From Lactuca virosa (Eukaryota > Streptophyta > Magnoliopsida > Asterales > Asteraceae): a stretch of 64,000 bases of DNA. Position numbers and translations under genes: made by a program. Positions 31,263-42,895 of this stretch are shown one piece after another; the stretch's first letter is position 1; each line of letters opens with the position of its first letter. Below the pieces are notes generated by a model. That model did no database searches. It was not told the origin of the DNA and saw only the letters and a program-made list of their open reading frames with translations. The stretch is from contig CAKMRJ010005634.1 in the NCBI GenBank assembly GCA_928212115.1, positions 256,918,220-256,982,219 on the forward strand. The letters are read 5' to 3'.

Positions 31263-34200
31263 TGTCACACCCCTGAACCGGAACGGCGGAAACGTCCGGA
31301 GGCGGATAACGTCATTGTGCAGTATCATAACAATTGAATATAAATGAAACATTAGAAATCCAAACATCATACATTGAGATAACAAACTTACATTGTTTTT
31401 ACATCATGTATTTGTTTTCACATTACACAAAAAGATATTAGTAAGTAACTTCCAAATTACAGCAAAATAATCCAGAATCCGCGATCCATAACCTGCTCAC
31501 TGAATTCCTGAGAATACAAGTCGTTTGAAAAGCGTCAACATATAATATGTTGGTGAGTTCATAAGCACTTTTGTATAAAAAATCATGATAGTTTAGAAAC
31601 CCAAAAAATCCAATATTTTCTTGTCAAAATAGTTGTAAGTCTTGTTTCCAATCAAGTATAATTACGTGTGTGTTTTAGTTATAACTTTTCGAAAATTGTA
31701 TAAACTTGCTTTTCCCCAGAAAATCCTATATTTTCTGATATACAAAGAAAAATAGCAGTCTTAAAACCCTAAGACTTGTGTGATAAAGTTTCATTCAAGT
31801 TATTCCAAAATCATATTTGATTATGAACAAAAGGTGTGATCAGCGTAAATTGTGTAATCGTTTGTGATCTTAAAACCCTAAGACCAGAGTAGTGTGAGTA
31901 ATCAACGGGTGTTTGTGGATAATCCGCACAATGCATGTGGACGAGCAACACAACAAATGTGGACAATCAATGTCATGCATGGGGATGATCAACACAATGT
32001 GCAAACTATTCGAAATGGGTTCTCACGTAAATTCCAAATAATATTGTTATATTCTAAGTGAGTCGTTATAACCATACTAATATGACGGAGTGCCTGTCTA
32101 GACATTCTTCAGGCGTCAGATTCGTTGAAGACATTTGTCACCCTAGACTGGCATGTCTAGCTGTAGCGAACATCGAAGGTGCGGGGTGTCAACCTCGTAT
32201 AGATCTATACACAAATTCCCGCTCTCCCTCCAGGAGACTCTGGTTATAACTTTTACAGGACTTTAAACGTACGCTATTATATAGGTACATTGAAGATGCG
32301 TCTGACTAGAATACTAACAGATATTTATGTAAATAGTTGAAATCCGTTATTTATTTAATAAATAACAATAGTTGTACTCGTTGACCGGATGTTTCGTTTC
32401 GTTTCATAACCTTAGTTGTGCTCGTTGACTAGGTGTTTCGTTTCGTTTCATAACCTTAGTTGTGCTCGTTGACTAGGTGTTTCGTTTCGTTTTGTTTATT
32501 GAAATAATTCACTTTGAATCATATTTGTCAAAACTGACTCAATATTATCAATGTGTCAAAGGTGACCCTTCCTTTTTATAATTTATCAAATAAGACCCAC
32601 AATTTTCAAAAGTGTCATGAGTGATCCAAAAATACGAGGGTTGTTGAAAATAGCCCATTTCTTCTAAAATACTCATTTTAGACTCATATTTAAGAAAAAT
32701 GTCCAAAATGACCCTTATTTATTGGATATTTCCATTTTTGGCCCAATTTAAAATCGAAATCTCAAATTTAGCCAACATTTCAAAAATGACCTTATATATA
32801 TATTCATGGCCGAAAATGGTCCAAAATAATACAAATTTTCATAATTTTACATCTACCAAAATTTTTATGCCAACAACTTTGGTTAAGCAAATTTTGAAAT
32901 AATTCCTTGTGGTTCTTTGCATAAGGTTTTATGGATTAGTTCATAGTTCAAATAAACACTAGTTTTTGTTTCAAATCAACAAATAAGATGTGGAATATAG
33001 TCCAAACTCTTGAGACTTAACCAAAACCTCGAGTTTTTGGACTATTCATATGGAGTTTCATAACTATAAACATACACAACATAACATACATGTATAGACA
33101 AGCAATTATACCAAGATTTCACAAGACCTTGGACTTGTATACTCCCCTAAAATAGTGAAAACTCAAAAATAGGGGTATGAAGCTCACCTTGGTTTGGTTT
33201 GGTGGATGATTTGAAGAGATGTTGGGAAGTTTCCAAGTTCTAACATTTGAAGAGTTTGATAAACTCTTTGAGCCTTAGAACATCCTAAGAATATTAACAC
33301 ATGACCTTATGTGTAAATATGATGAAATAAACGAAATAATATGTAGAATCACTTTACCAAAACTTGAAATGCTTACTAGGATCTAGGAAATGCTTTGAAG
33401 GATTAAGACTTGAAACTAGGATATGTTTGAGAGTGATTTAGGAGTTCACAGAGAGTGAAAATGAGTTTGTGGAATGAAGAATGGGGTTTACGCCCCTTTC
33501 ATATGGAATAGAGAAAATTGATTTGATATATGCTTGGATTACTGGTGGATAAAGCTTTGTTATACTTGGGTATTGCATGGTAAAATGGCATTTGACAACT
33601 CACCATCCGTAAACACTTAAAATATCTAAGTGTTTATGCCCAAGATGCTCTTAGGGAAGTGTTCATGGTCAAGTTTTGGAATCTTTATGGAGTTTATGCC
33701 CTAGATGTTGCCTAGGAAGGTGTTCATGGTTAAGGTTCGGAGTCTTCATAGAGTTTACGCCCTTACCTCACATCATGGAGTAGTTTACGCCCAAGACACC
33801 TCCTAGGAAGGTGTTCACGGCCTAAGTGGGTTTTTCACAAGTGTTTACGGCCAAAAAGGTAGTCCCTTATGGAGTTCACGGCCAAGACTCATACCTTAAA
33901 GGTGTTCACAGTCAAGGCTTTGATGTTTAGGGTGGTTCACGGCCAAAGGGGTCCATTAGGAGTAGTTCACGGTCTTGGTTAGTTTCTAGGGAATTGTTTA
34001 TGGTCTTAGTTAATAGTAACCTTAAACATGTTGTCCTTATAATTCAAGTGCTCAAAATTTGTGACACCATTACAAGTTCTTGTGTCTACACCCTGTGATC
34101 CTTGTTTGATTGCATTGAAGATTGAATCCCAATTTATTTGTCCCACTTTGTCTTGCTTAACTTGTTTATTTTTCCAAGAGGTTACCTTATATGTGACTTT

Positions 34201-34313
34201 CTAAGTGTATACTTCCATATACGTGCACTTATACTCTCATGGTTTTCAAGGTTCTCATTGCAATAGGGTTACAATTTAGACCCTGCTTGATCCTAATATT
34301 TCGGGTTGTCACA
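31263..34313 (-). repeat. Gyp-5 3' LTR
   Basis: A complete 3.05 kb LTR on the minus strand, starting TGTGACAACCCGAAATATTAG at 34313 and ending at 31263. It holds 44-base tandem repeats (32379-32493) and, at 33600-34000, degenerate copies of the GTTTACGGCC-type repeat also seen in the Gyp-2 LTR. The small open stretch at 32058-32249 is not a gene. Confidence 0.85.
32379..32493. repeat. 44-base tandem repeat, 2.6 copies
   Basis: Units start at 32379, 32423 and 32467, each beginning CGTTGAC and containing GTTTCGTTTCGTTT. Copies 1 and 2 differ at two or three bases. It lies inside the Gyp-5 LTR. Confidence 0.92.
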
Positions 34314-35985
34314 TCATCCCCCCGTTAGAGGGAATTTCGTCCCGAAATTCAAATTCTCTGTGGAATATCAAGGGTTGAGGAAAGATGTGTGTACTTCTGT
34401 TTCTTTTGATTCTTCATGTGGCCTTCCAGCGGATTTTTGCTATTAGTGTTTGACCTTGTTCTTTTGGTTTCCTAGCCTATGATCCCCACGTGTTCCTCTT
34501 CGGGGCGTGGGTTCTTGTTTACTAAATCTTGTCGAGTGGGGTTTGCTATAGCTTTGGTGCTCAAACACTCATTAGTGTTGAATACGTGGAATGTGAAATG
34601 TACAAAGTTGAGTTCTTATGATAACCGAAGGTTGTGGGTTACCGGACCTATCTTGGTGAGGATCTCGAATGGTCTTCTAAGGAGCGTGCTCCTGATGTCC
34701 TAGAAGTAGAGTTCATAGGCCTTATGGGTTGGCACTATTGTTACCAAGGTTGAGGTTGCGTGTGGTGTAGCTGACCTTATGAGTCTTAGGTTACCTTAGG
34801 AGTTTTCTTCCTATGGGATCCCGAGCTAGAGGTAGGTCGACCTCTGCCCGTTCTTTGATGTTGGCCGAACAAGTCTCTGATTCGGGGTAGGGAGTATCGA
34901 TCCTTGAGGATGGGTTTGTTTGACTTCTTAGTAGTCAGTGGTTCTATGGGCAATTTACTTTTCCCCTTGTGAGTCATATGGGTGCTTCCTGTGGTTAGAG
35001 GCTTGGTCTAATGTTTTCCTTACCTATTATATCGTTCTTGTGGTCAACCACTATCTGTTTTCGTGACGGTGCTAAGTGGTATCGGTGGTTTGGTTATTGG
35101 GATGGTTCCAAGAGTCGAGTCGATTCCAAACTCGACTTATCACATGGTTGAGGTTTCCAGAGGGATTTAAGGAATATCTGGGGGAAGTTGTAAACCTATG
35201 GGATTCCCTTGCATGACTTCTCTTTCTTGTTACCATTTTTATTGTGGTGGGGGGGGGGGGTTAGGAAGGAGCGTGATGTCTCTTACATAAGTACTCATGT
35301 GCCCGAATGTTGGGGGTTTGTCATTATAGGTTGAAAGAGTTTTGTTAATCGATTGGGTAAGGCGGAAAGTCTCTTTGTAGTGCTTGAAATTGGTATGGTG
35401 AGGATCAACCAGTTCGTAACAAGTGACGAAGTTGGACTTCTTATTATAACAAATTTTACGTCGTTTGGGAAGAAATGGTTGTTAAGAATGATAGGGTGCT
35501 CTTCGTTCATGCTCTTATCACTACCAGTTTCGTGCTTGTTGTTACCACTACGTCTATCTTGTTTATGCCTTTTAGGTGTTCTAGTAATACGAGTGCTCTG
35601 ATGTAAAATGATGGAATTTGCAGTCTGATTTCTACTAGGTTTTTCAATGATAGTTGGGTGTAACCTAACCATATATAATTAGGATTGAAAAGACAGTCGA
35701 CTGAGTGGCTCAGCCCTATTCCAAAATCAGGCTAGAGGCAGAAAATGAGGCGGGATCACTCACTCTTAGTTCGTAGAATCCTAATTATATATGACCCTAA
35801 CGCTTACACGGAACCATCCTGGTTCACCTGCATGGATCTCTAGTTTCTTAGTGATTATCATGATTTGCTCGGATGAGGAAATAAATTTGTGATTATGTTT
35901 TTAATTTCCAAAACCTTTTGTGAAAATCATAAAGTTTATCATTTGGGAACGTACCAAAAATCTCGGTAGGGTTCCTTGTTGTTCC
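34314..35985 (-). pseudogene. Gyp-5 pol remnants
   Basis: The polypurine tract (34314-34350) is followed by heavily decayed pol. On the minus strand 34786-34977 reads NKPILKDRYSLPRIRDLFGQ, the reverse transcriptase block that in Gyp-3 reads NRYPLPQIDDLFDQ. The stretch 35295-35672 sits where protease should be, with only weak likeness. No catalytic motif survives. A run of 12 G at 35249-35260 lies in the middle. Confidence 0.6.
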
Positions 35986-35986
35986 T

Positions 35987-36652
35987 TCATGTCCAGTTGT
36001 CAAACTCCTCCGGCGCCTCCGTCATTCTTTTCTGTTGGACACTCCCTTTTGAAATGTCCTGTTTCACCGCATGCATGGCATACTGAGCATATATGAGCGT
36101 TGGGGGTTGGAGTGATGCATTGGGTCGGGGCTCTGCAGAAACGGGCGATGTGCCCCTTCTTGTTGCACCTATTGCAGTGTAACTTCCGACAGTCTCCCTT
36201 ATGATGGATGTTGCACTTGTTGCATTTTGGGAGGTTTCCCATATAGGGTTTCCTTGGTGTTGAGGTAGTAGGATCAATGGGGTGGGGGCTTCTAAAGCTT
36301 ATTGCCTTTTGGTAGGTCCTTGAGTTGAGTAGTTCCTTTCCTTTTTCTGGGACTTTCGTTTCTTGTTCTTAGATTTGTGGGTTGAGATATCCTTGTAAGC
36401 AGCCATTTGTTGGTGTCCTTGGTTACTATTATGGTTGGGATTATTGCCACTGTTCCTATTTCCGTATGGGTTGTTAGCGTTGAGTAGCGCCATGATGGCT
36501 GTCACGGCAGCTGTGACCGCGACTTGAAATGTGACGGAGTCTATCTGTAGAATTGGTGCTTTGCCGGGGTGCTGGTTATTCTCATGGGAGGGCATGATTC
36601 TGTTGCACGGTGAAAAGCGAACTTGTAAGGAACCATGGTCATCTTTAGTCAT
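35987..36652 (-). pseudogene. Gyp-5 gag, capsid deleted
   Basis: The N-terminus (36299-36652) has the family block VTFQVAVTAAVTAIMALLN and then jumps directly into a Lys-rich linker, so the capsid domain is missing. The C-terminal part (36000-36242) keeps Cys-rich knuckles: CNKCNIHHKGDC, CNRCNKKGHIARFC and CHACGETGHFKREC; the last two fit C-x2-C-x4-H-x4-C. Without a capsid it could not form particles, but it retains RNA-binding motifs. Confidence 0.78.
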
Positions 36653-36899
36653 TTATATTTATATATAACTTCACGTGTTGTTGTACGATTCTCTTGGTTT
36701 CAACTTACATCCCTATGATGTATTTACGATAGAGAGTAGAAATAAGCATTGTATGAATGTTATGTTTTATCAAAATAAGGTATAGTCACCTATACAATGA
36801 TTGGATTCAGATTACATGGGTTCTTGGAGGGCGTACCTCTCTTGGTTTACTACTACTGGTTGTGGTCTAAGACATTATAAACCTAAGGCGAGTAGTGGT
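36653..36899 (-). other. Gyp-5 spacer
   Basis: Non-coding spacer between the extra-frame remnant and gag, equivalent to 24440-24835 in Gyp-3. Nothing else seen. Confidence 0.5.
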
Positions 36900-37670
36900 G
36901 ATTCTCCTATGCCGAAATGGCGCACAAAGTGCTTGGCCATTTCACTTATGTTATGAGTGCCCTTTTCCGTTCTTTACTCTGCTAAGGCTGTCCTAGCCTC
37001 GATTACAATGAGTTGTGGTCTCCAGATGACCACTTCTTCCTTTAAGGAGTGTAGATGGTCTGCATAGTTTCCTGGTCCTACTTGTGGGTTTCATAAGGCT
37101 TTGGAATGGTGTTCTTGTTACTCGTGGGGGAGTCGGGTTTACATTGTCGTATATTGGGCTTTGCCTACAGTCTCCATTACTCCATGACGGAGAGTTGGAA
37201 ACCGGGAGTCTAATCGGGTTACTTGTGGCCCAAACGGAGGTGATGCTTGATTTGTGAGGGTGTTGGGGATCGGAGCACGGTGCATGTCTATCGTGGATTG
37301 TTGGCTATTAGGCGTGTAGTTGGGTTCCCCCTGATGGCAAGGCATTTTAAATCCAATAGGTGTCGGTCACGAAACTTGTACTTGCATGGGCATTAATTTA
37401 TTACTAGGTATGTCTACTCCAAGAGTATTTACATTGGGTGCGCTACGTATCTTGGGAGGAAGAGGTGAAGGGTTTCTTGCCTACCTTTGATAGGGTAAGA
37501 CTCGCTAAGAATTTCTCCATCGTCTTCATCTTTATCCGATTCTTTATTAGAATCCTCCCCCTTCTTAGTCCATTTCTTGGTATTCTTCAAGATTCACTTC
37601 TAGGCTCTCCTCAATCCACCCGTTGGTCATCGCGGTAGGGTAGTAGAGGTCTTGGTGAGGAATTTCAGCT
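36900..37670 (-). pseudogene. Gyp-5 remnant of the extra frame upstream of gag
   Basis: At 37600-37668 the minus strand reads AEIPHQDLYYPTAMTNGWIEE, lined up with the start of the extra frame in Gyp-3 (GDLYY...GWIEE); the ATG has become ATA. At 36905-37060 it reads a decayed coiled-coil end close to that of Gyp-3 (LKEEVVIWRPQLIVIEARTA, and near the end VRHFGI). Several stops and shifts lie between. Confidence 0.6.
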
Positions 37671-38107
37671 ATGTTGTTTGTGGGATCATAGAGGTACGAG
37701 AGCTACTTAGAGGATTTAAGTATGGGAGGTTCTATAGGATCCTAAAATGCTCCTATAGCATTTTAATTGTTTATGCTTGATCCTGGAGTTTCCTTTGGTA
37801 TGTATTAGACTCGTTGTTCACCACGACTCTTTCCCAACATATGCTAGTTACACCTCAAATAAATGTAGTTGATCAGGCTACATTTATTCAAAGTCTAATT
37901 ACATATCCCAGGGCCTACCCGTAGTGTTCAACTCATCACTACTTTTATAACATACTTATTATGACACTGCTCCTAGCACGTATGCATGCAGGTATACTTT
38001 TATGCTTATTTTTAGAAAAGTCTATTTTTAGTCAGAGTGTCTTAGTCCCGTTGTATTTATAGTTGTATATCTTGTATGGTTCGATATACTAGTTCACTAT
38101 AAACAAT
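37671..38107 (-). other. Gyp-5 leader
   Basis: Non-coding leader with the block around TAGTTGATCAGGC (37868-37880) shared with Gyp-3 and Gyp-4. Confidence 0.6.
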
Positions 38108-38119
38108 GCTCTGATACCA
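38108..38119 (-). other. Gyp-5 primer binding site
   Basis: TGGTATCAGAGC on the minus strand next to the LTR; initiator methionine tRNA type. Confidence 0.87.
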
Positions 38120-38122
38120 ATC

Positions 38123-38505
38123 TGTCACACCCCCGAATCGGAATGGCGGAAACGCCCGGGGGCGGATGACGTCATTGTGCAGTATCATAACAATTGAATA
38201 TAAATGAAACATAGCAAATCCAAACATCATACATTAAGATAACAAACTTACATTGTTTTTACATCATGTATTTGTTTTCACATTACACAAAAAGACATTA
38301 GTAAGTAACTTCCAAATTACAGCAAAATAATCCAGAATTCGCGATCCATAACCTGCTCACTGAATTCCTGAGAATACAAGTCGTTTGAAAAGCGTCAACA
38401 TATAATATGTTGGTGAGTTCATAAGCACTTTTGTATAAAAATTTGTGATAGTTTAGAAACCTAGAAAATCCAATATTTTCTTGTCAAAATAGTTGTAAGT
38501 CTTGT
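38123..38505 (-). repeat. Gyp-5 5' LTR, last 383 bases
   Basis: It closely matches 31263-31650 of the 3' LTR. Homology stops after GTAAGTCTTGT, where Copia-3 LTR sequence begins. Confidence 0.87.
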
Positions 38506-38888
38506 AGGGTTTTGACTGAAACCCTAGCAGCACACTTATAAAAGGAACCCTAGGGCATCCAAAATCGGCTACCAGTGAAACCCTAGAGTTCTTAGAGCCG
38601 ATTTTGTGCCTCCATCTCCTCTCTCCAAGATCATTCTTCTTGCTTTGGTGTTTGTTAGCCATAAGAGGTATTACATTTGTGATACTAAGCTCTTGAAGAT
38701 TAAAGATTCTTGCTACTCTTGAAAGGTATTCATATAAACCAATTTGGTTATAGATTTCGATTTTAGTATGCTAGAATTAGGTTTTATAAGCTTTGGATGA
38801 TTTGAATGTACAATAGAGAAACCAAGATCCAAAGCTTTAGGGTTTTGCATGTGCACCATAGGATTGATGATTTGCTCAAAACCCATCA
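38506..38888 (+). repeat. Copia-3 5' LTR, last 383 bases
   Basis: It matches 45601-45984, starting at AGGGTTTTGACTGAAACCC and ending AAACCCATCA. A TATAAAAGG sequence near 38537, conserved in the 3' LTR (about 45633), is a likely TATA box of the element. Confidence 0.88.
38535..38545 (+). promoter_or_regulatory. Likely TATA box of Copia-3
   Basis: CTTATAAAAGG in the 5' LTR and CCTATAAAAGG in the 3' LTR (about 45632-45642) lie in the middle of the LTR, followed by about 100 bases of leader-like sequence. This is the expected place for the start of transcription. The truncated 5' LTR keeps this box but has lost the upstream promoter part. Confidence 0.5.
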
Positions 38889-38889
38889 G

Positions 38890-38902
38890 TGGTATCAGAG
38901 CC
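38890..38902 (+). other. Copia-3 primer binding site
   Basis: TGGTATCAGAGCC one base after the LTR; initiator methionine tRNA type. Confidence 0.9.
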
Positions 38903-39469
38903 TTGACTGGTTTCTATTGTATTTGATGTTTTTTGTAATCATTCATTGCTTGAAAAATGAATTTTTCTGCCTTCTGAGTAGGAAACTCTTCGAGTCACCT
39001 GATGAACTCGATGAGTCCAAACAGTGACTTGGCGAGTCGGAGTGTCAGACAGCAGAAATCTCGGGATTTTGACTTATTTTGACTTGGGATAATTACCAAA
39101 AATGTTTTTGATTGATAAAATCCGATTTCTATTAATATGATGTGATTATCCTTGTCAAAATAAAAGATAATTGTCAATTAATTGGATAATCATAGCCTTA
39201 TATGATAAACTTTAATTATTTAAATTATTTGATTGAATTATCTTGCCATGAAATTGGATTAGGTCAAATTTAGATAATCACTAACTAATTGTTTAATTAA
39301 ATTATTTTTAATTTGATCTAGATAGTTTTGAAAAGTTTCAAAACTTACCCTCAAGTTTTGGAATTTAAATTTTTGATTAAAAGTTTAATTTTGAAATATT
39401 TAAATTCTAAACCCTAGAATTTTACAAGTTTAAAATTCAATCCTTATACTATTATAATATTACAAGATT

Positions 39470-39513
<44 letters not shown>

Positions 39514-40292
39514 AAGATTAAGCTAGTCTTACCGTTAGTAGGCCTCATTCACAAAGCCGATCTATAAGGGGGGTATAAGGTTGCTGCCTATAAAATGGCA
39601 GTTTAATGGGTGTCCACTCTTACCCACCGCTTCCTTGATTGGTGGAGGGTCATTAGCCGAACGGGTAGGATAGGGAAACTAATTCCTCATTATAAGTATA
39701 ATGATTAATAAAGTAACTAAATGTTTTTACAAAATTCTCAATCTTAGTTACTTTAGGAAAATGTGAAATTGTAAGCTATTCCATGAAATTGCACTTTGCA
39801 CCTTGCCACGTCGTTAGTGGAGCGTGCGTGGCTAACCAGCACACTAATTTGGGACTAGCTTGGGTGGAAAAGGGTGGCTCGATGTTTATCATAGACTAAT
39901 GGAGCGTGTGTGGTTAACCGACACATTGGTTAGGTGGTAAATGACATCGAGAGCACCAAGCACATTTGCATGGTTATTCACACCTTGTTTGTGATCCTCG
40001 GTATCCCAGTCACAAACTTGAAGGGCATAATCGAGATTTAAACATGTCATTGAAAAGTTCAATGAATCTCAAAAGAATCTAGGAATTTCAATTCATTTAA
40101 AACTTAAAGTCTTTTTCGTTTTTCATGGTGGAAATTGGTAAATCGTCATTTACCTACCTTCAAATTATTTACAATTAGATTACAGCATCCCTCTTCTGAA
40201 TTAATGTTGTTGGGTCCTAGCCCTAATTTCTCATTTGGGTGTTTAATTGGGGATTCATATCTAATCAAAACTTTGTCTCTTTTCTTTCTCAG
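38903..40292 (+). other. Copia-3 leader
   Basis: This non-coding leader has the same modules as Copia-1: three decayed ACTCG-type palindromes (38990-39040), a TA microsatellite (39475-39509), a CCACCG...TGGTGG hairpin (about 39625-39648), two copies of the GTGGTTAACC block (about 39818-39842 and 39900-39923), a hairpin with a GGTATCCC loop (39987-40017) and the GATTACAGCATCCCTCTTC block at 40178-40196. Confidence 0.7.
39475..39509. repeat. TA microsatellite
   Basis: About 17 TA units inside the Copia-3 leader. The Copia-1 leader has no such run at the matching place. Confidence 0.95.
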
Positions 40293-41161
40293 ATGTGTAA
40301 TCAGAACAACAACGCTTCAAGCTCTAACGCTTTTGGCTCCTTCTCTCTCATGAACCTTTGTGGGAGAGTGATCTTCAATGGCACCAACTTTAACGAATGG
40401 ATTCGTAACATCAGAATGGTGACCAGATACGAGGACAAATAATATGTTCTCGATAAGGAGCTCAAAAGGAGGTTAATGTCAATACTGCAACTCCTGAAGA
40501 GATAGCTGCCTATGAGGCACATGAAAGGGATGCAACGAAAGTCCATTACATCATGCTAGCTACTATGACTGCAGAACTCCAGAAGTCCTATGAGGACTAC
40601 TATCCCTATGAGATGCACCAGGACTTGATGGAAAAATACCATCAAAGTGCCAGGCAAGAGAGGTATGAGATAATTGCCTCGATGATCACTACCAAAATGA
40701 AGGATGGAGAGTCCATCACGGCCCACTTGCAGAAGATGTAGAGATATGTGGACCGCTTGCTGAAGTTAAATGTTAACTTCGATGAGGAGCTGGCGATTGA
40801 TATCATTCTCCACTCCTTGCCTCCTTGCTACGACCAGTTTCGTATGACTTATCACATGAACAAGGAGGAGGTCACACTAAGCAAGCTTCAAGGCCTCTTG
40901 CGAACTGTTGAGAGCAGTTTAAAAGGCAGATCTGTTGCATCAACTCCTGCTGATGCTGCCCCTGTCCTGGCTATTGGGCAAGGTAAAGGGAAGAAGAGGA
41001 AAGCTCCTTCTAAGAGCTTCAAGGGCAAGACCCATGATGGATCCTCTTCTAATGGGACCAAAGTTGGTTCTGCTACCCCCTCCACCAACCCTAAAGAAGC
41101 AGAGTGCTTCTACTACCATGAGAAAGGGCATTGGAAGAGAAGTTGCCCGAAGTACTTGTAG
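40293..41161 (+). pseudogene. Copia-3 gag
   Basis: The ATG at 40293 starts MCNQNNNASSSN, then FSLMNLCGRVIFNGTNFNEW as in Copia-1. A stop at 40440 (GAA to TAA) and a shift near 40470 follow. The frame resumes ELQKSYEDYYPYEMHQDL, meets a TAG at 40739 (CAG in Copia-1) and continues LNVNFDEELAIDIILHSLPP to the knuckle CFYYHEKGHWKRSC, in which the second Cys is Tyr. A TAG at 41159 ends it. It is clearly dead. Confidence 0.9.
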
Positions 41162-42364
41162 GATATCAAGGATGGTAAGATAAAGCCCTCCTTCGCAGGT
41201 ATTTATACTATACAATCTAATAACTCATCACAAGATATTTCTTGGGTCCTTGATATAAGATGTGGTTTTCACATTTGTTCTGATTTGCAGGGTCTACGAA
41301 GAAGTAGGGATGTGGAGCATGGGAAGATGAACCTGATCATGGGGAATAGGAAAGCGTCGCCTGTCACCAAGATTGGAGTTTACTCTTTAGTGCTTAGTAG
41401 TGGGTTAGGTTTAGATTTAAATGATTGTTGCTACTCGTCAGAAATGGCGAGAAACATTATTTCTTTTCATGGTTTGTACAGACAAGGTTTTAGATTTTCG
41501 TTTAATAATGAAATTGGTTCTATTAATGATTTATTGAATGGTACTTTCTATTTTGAAGCATTGCCTTGTAATGGAGTATATGAAACTGTGAATATTGTTG
41601 ATAACTTAGGAAATAATGTGTTGCATATAGATTCGTCCAATAATTTGGACAAAGCATGCTTGTGGCATTGTCGTCTTGGACATGTTAACAAGAAACGCAT
41701 GGCCTAACTCCAAAAGGATGGAGTGTTGGAGTCATTTGACCTAAAATCAGATGACACTTGCGAGTCTTGTTTACTTGGAAAGATGACCAAGTCACCCTTC
41801 ACTGGTACTTGTGAAAGGGGTGAGGGTTTGTTGGATCTCATACATACTGATGTATGTGGGCCCTTCAGATCCACCACAAGGGACACTTGTCGCTTCTATG
41901 TGACTTTTACTGATGATTATAGCAGATATGGGTATATCTACTTAATCAGGCATAAGTCAGAAACTTTTGAAAAGTTCAAAGAGTTTAAACAATAAGTGGA
42001 GAATCAGTTGGGCAAGAAAATCAAGATTCTTTGATCCGATCGAGGTGGTGAGTACCTTAGTCTTGAATTCCATGATTATCTCAAGGAATGCGGAATAGTT
42101 TCGCAATTGACGCCACCTAGAACACCGCAGTTGAATGGTGTGGCTGAAAGGCGTAATCGAACCTCGTTGGACATGGTTCGTTCCATGATGATTCGTGCTT
42201 CGTTACCTATCTCATTCTGGGGGTATGCCTTAGAGACTGTCGTCCATATCCTTAACCTAGTCCCTACAAAGAAGGTTGCCAAAACACCTCACGAGATGTG
42301 GACAGGGAAAGCTCCTTCGTTGGCACATATCAATGTTTGGGGTTGCGAGGATTTCGTAAGATGA
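41162..42364 (+). pseudogene. Copia-3 protease and integrase
   Basis: The protease active site reads LDIRCGFHIC where Copia-1 has LDTGCGIHIC, so the catalytic DTG is destroyed. Integrase follows: LWHCRLGHVNKKR and CESCLLGKM (zinc domain), HTDVCGPF (Asp), DRGGEYLSLE-like (second Asp) and GVAERRNRT (Glu). In-frame stops occur at about 41704, 41993, 42032 and 42361; most are CAA/CGA/CAG codons turned to stops by C-to-T changes. Confidence 0.9.
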
Positions 42365-42895
42365 GAGACTCACGACAAGCTCGAACCTCATAGTGAGCGG
42401 TGTATTTTCATCGGCTATCCATAGAAGTCCTTTGGATATCTCTTTTATAGACCAAGTGACAATGTTGTCTTCGTTACGAGGATAGGGGTTTTCCGAGAGC
42501 GAGAACTCATAAGCCAAGGAGACAGTGGGAGGCAAATCGATCTTGAAGAGCTTCAAGAATTGAACGATGAAGGAACCTCTAACGCTGGCGTTCAACCTGA
42601 GGAGGAAACTCCTGTTGAACCTGTTGACGAGTCCCTGCCTCTTAGATGTTCCAGTAGAGTTAGTGTTCCACCGGAGTTTTATGGTTTTCATATTACTACT
42701 GAAGGTGATACGTTTATTAGTGATAGTACACTAGTAAATTTGGATGAACCTAACAGCTACAAGGAAGCCATGGCAGGCCCGGAGTCTGCAAAATGGAAAG
42801 AGGCTATGGATAGCGAGATTCAGTCCATGTATGACAACGAAGTTTGGAATTTGGTTAACAATCTGCCACGTAGTAAGACGGTCGGGTGCAAATAG
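42365..42895 (+). pseudogene. Copia-3 integrase-reverse transcriptase linker
   Basis: It continues ETHDKLEPHSERCIFIGYP, a TAG at 42422, then FGYLFYRPSDNVVFVTR, an acidic linker (PEEETPVEPVDES) and the reverse transcriptase start EAMAGPESAKWKEAMDSEIQ up to a TAG at 42893, where Copia-1 has Trp (GCKWIF). Confidence 0.88.

Larger units (their letters stand above)
31263..38505 (-). mobile_element. Gyp-5: shrunken gypsy element
   Basis: On the minus strand: 5' LTR (38123-38505, truncated), primer site, leader, remnants of the extra frame, gag, traces of protease and reverse transcriptase, polypurine tract, and a complete 3' LTR. The internal region is only 3.8 kb against 5.8 kb in Gyp-3, through many deletions. 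It may have moved only with help, or decayed after insertion. Confidence 0.82.

Noticed and set aside
32058..32249. 63-residue frame in the Gyp-5 LTR
   Set aside because: It lies within the GCTCTCCCTCCAG block common to all these LTRs; the frame is not kept in the Gyp-2, Gyp-3 or Gyp-6 copies.
35249..35260. Run of 12 G as a G-quadruplex
   Set aside because: A single homopolymer without the four spaced G-tracts usually needed; also a likely spot for sequencing error.
38890..38902. TGGTATCAGAGCC as part of a tRNA gene
   Set aside because: It is the retrotransposon primer binding site, complementary to tRNA; no cloverleaf surrounds it here or at the other four sites.
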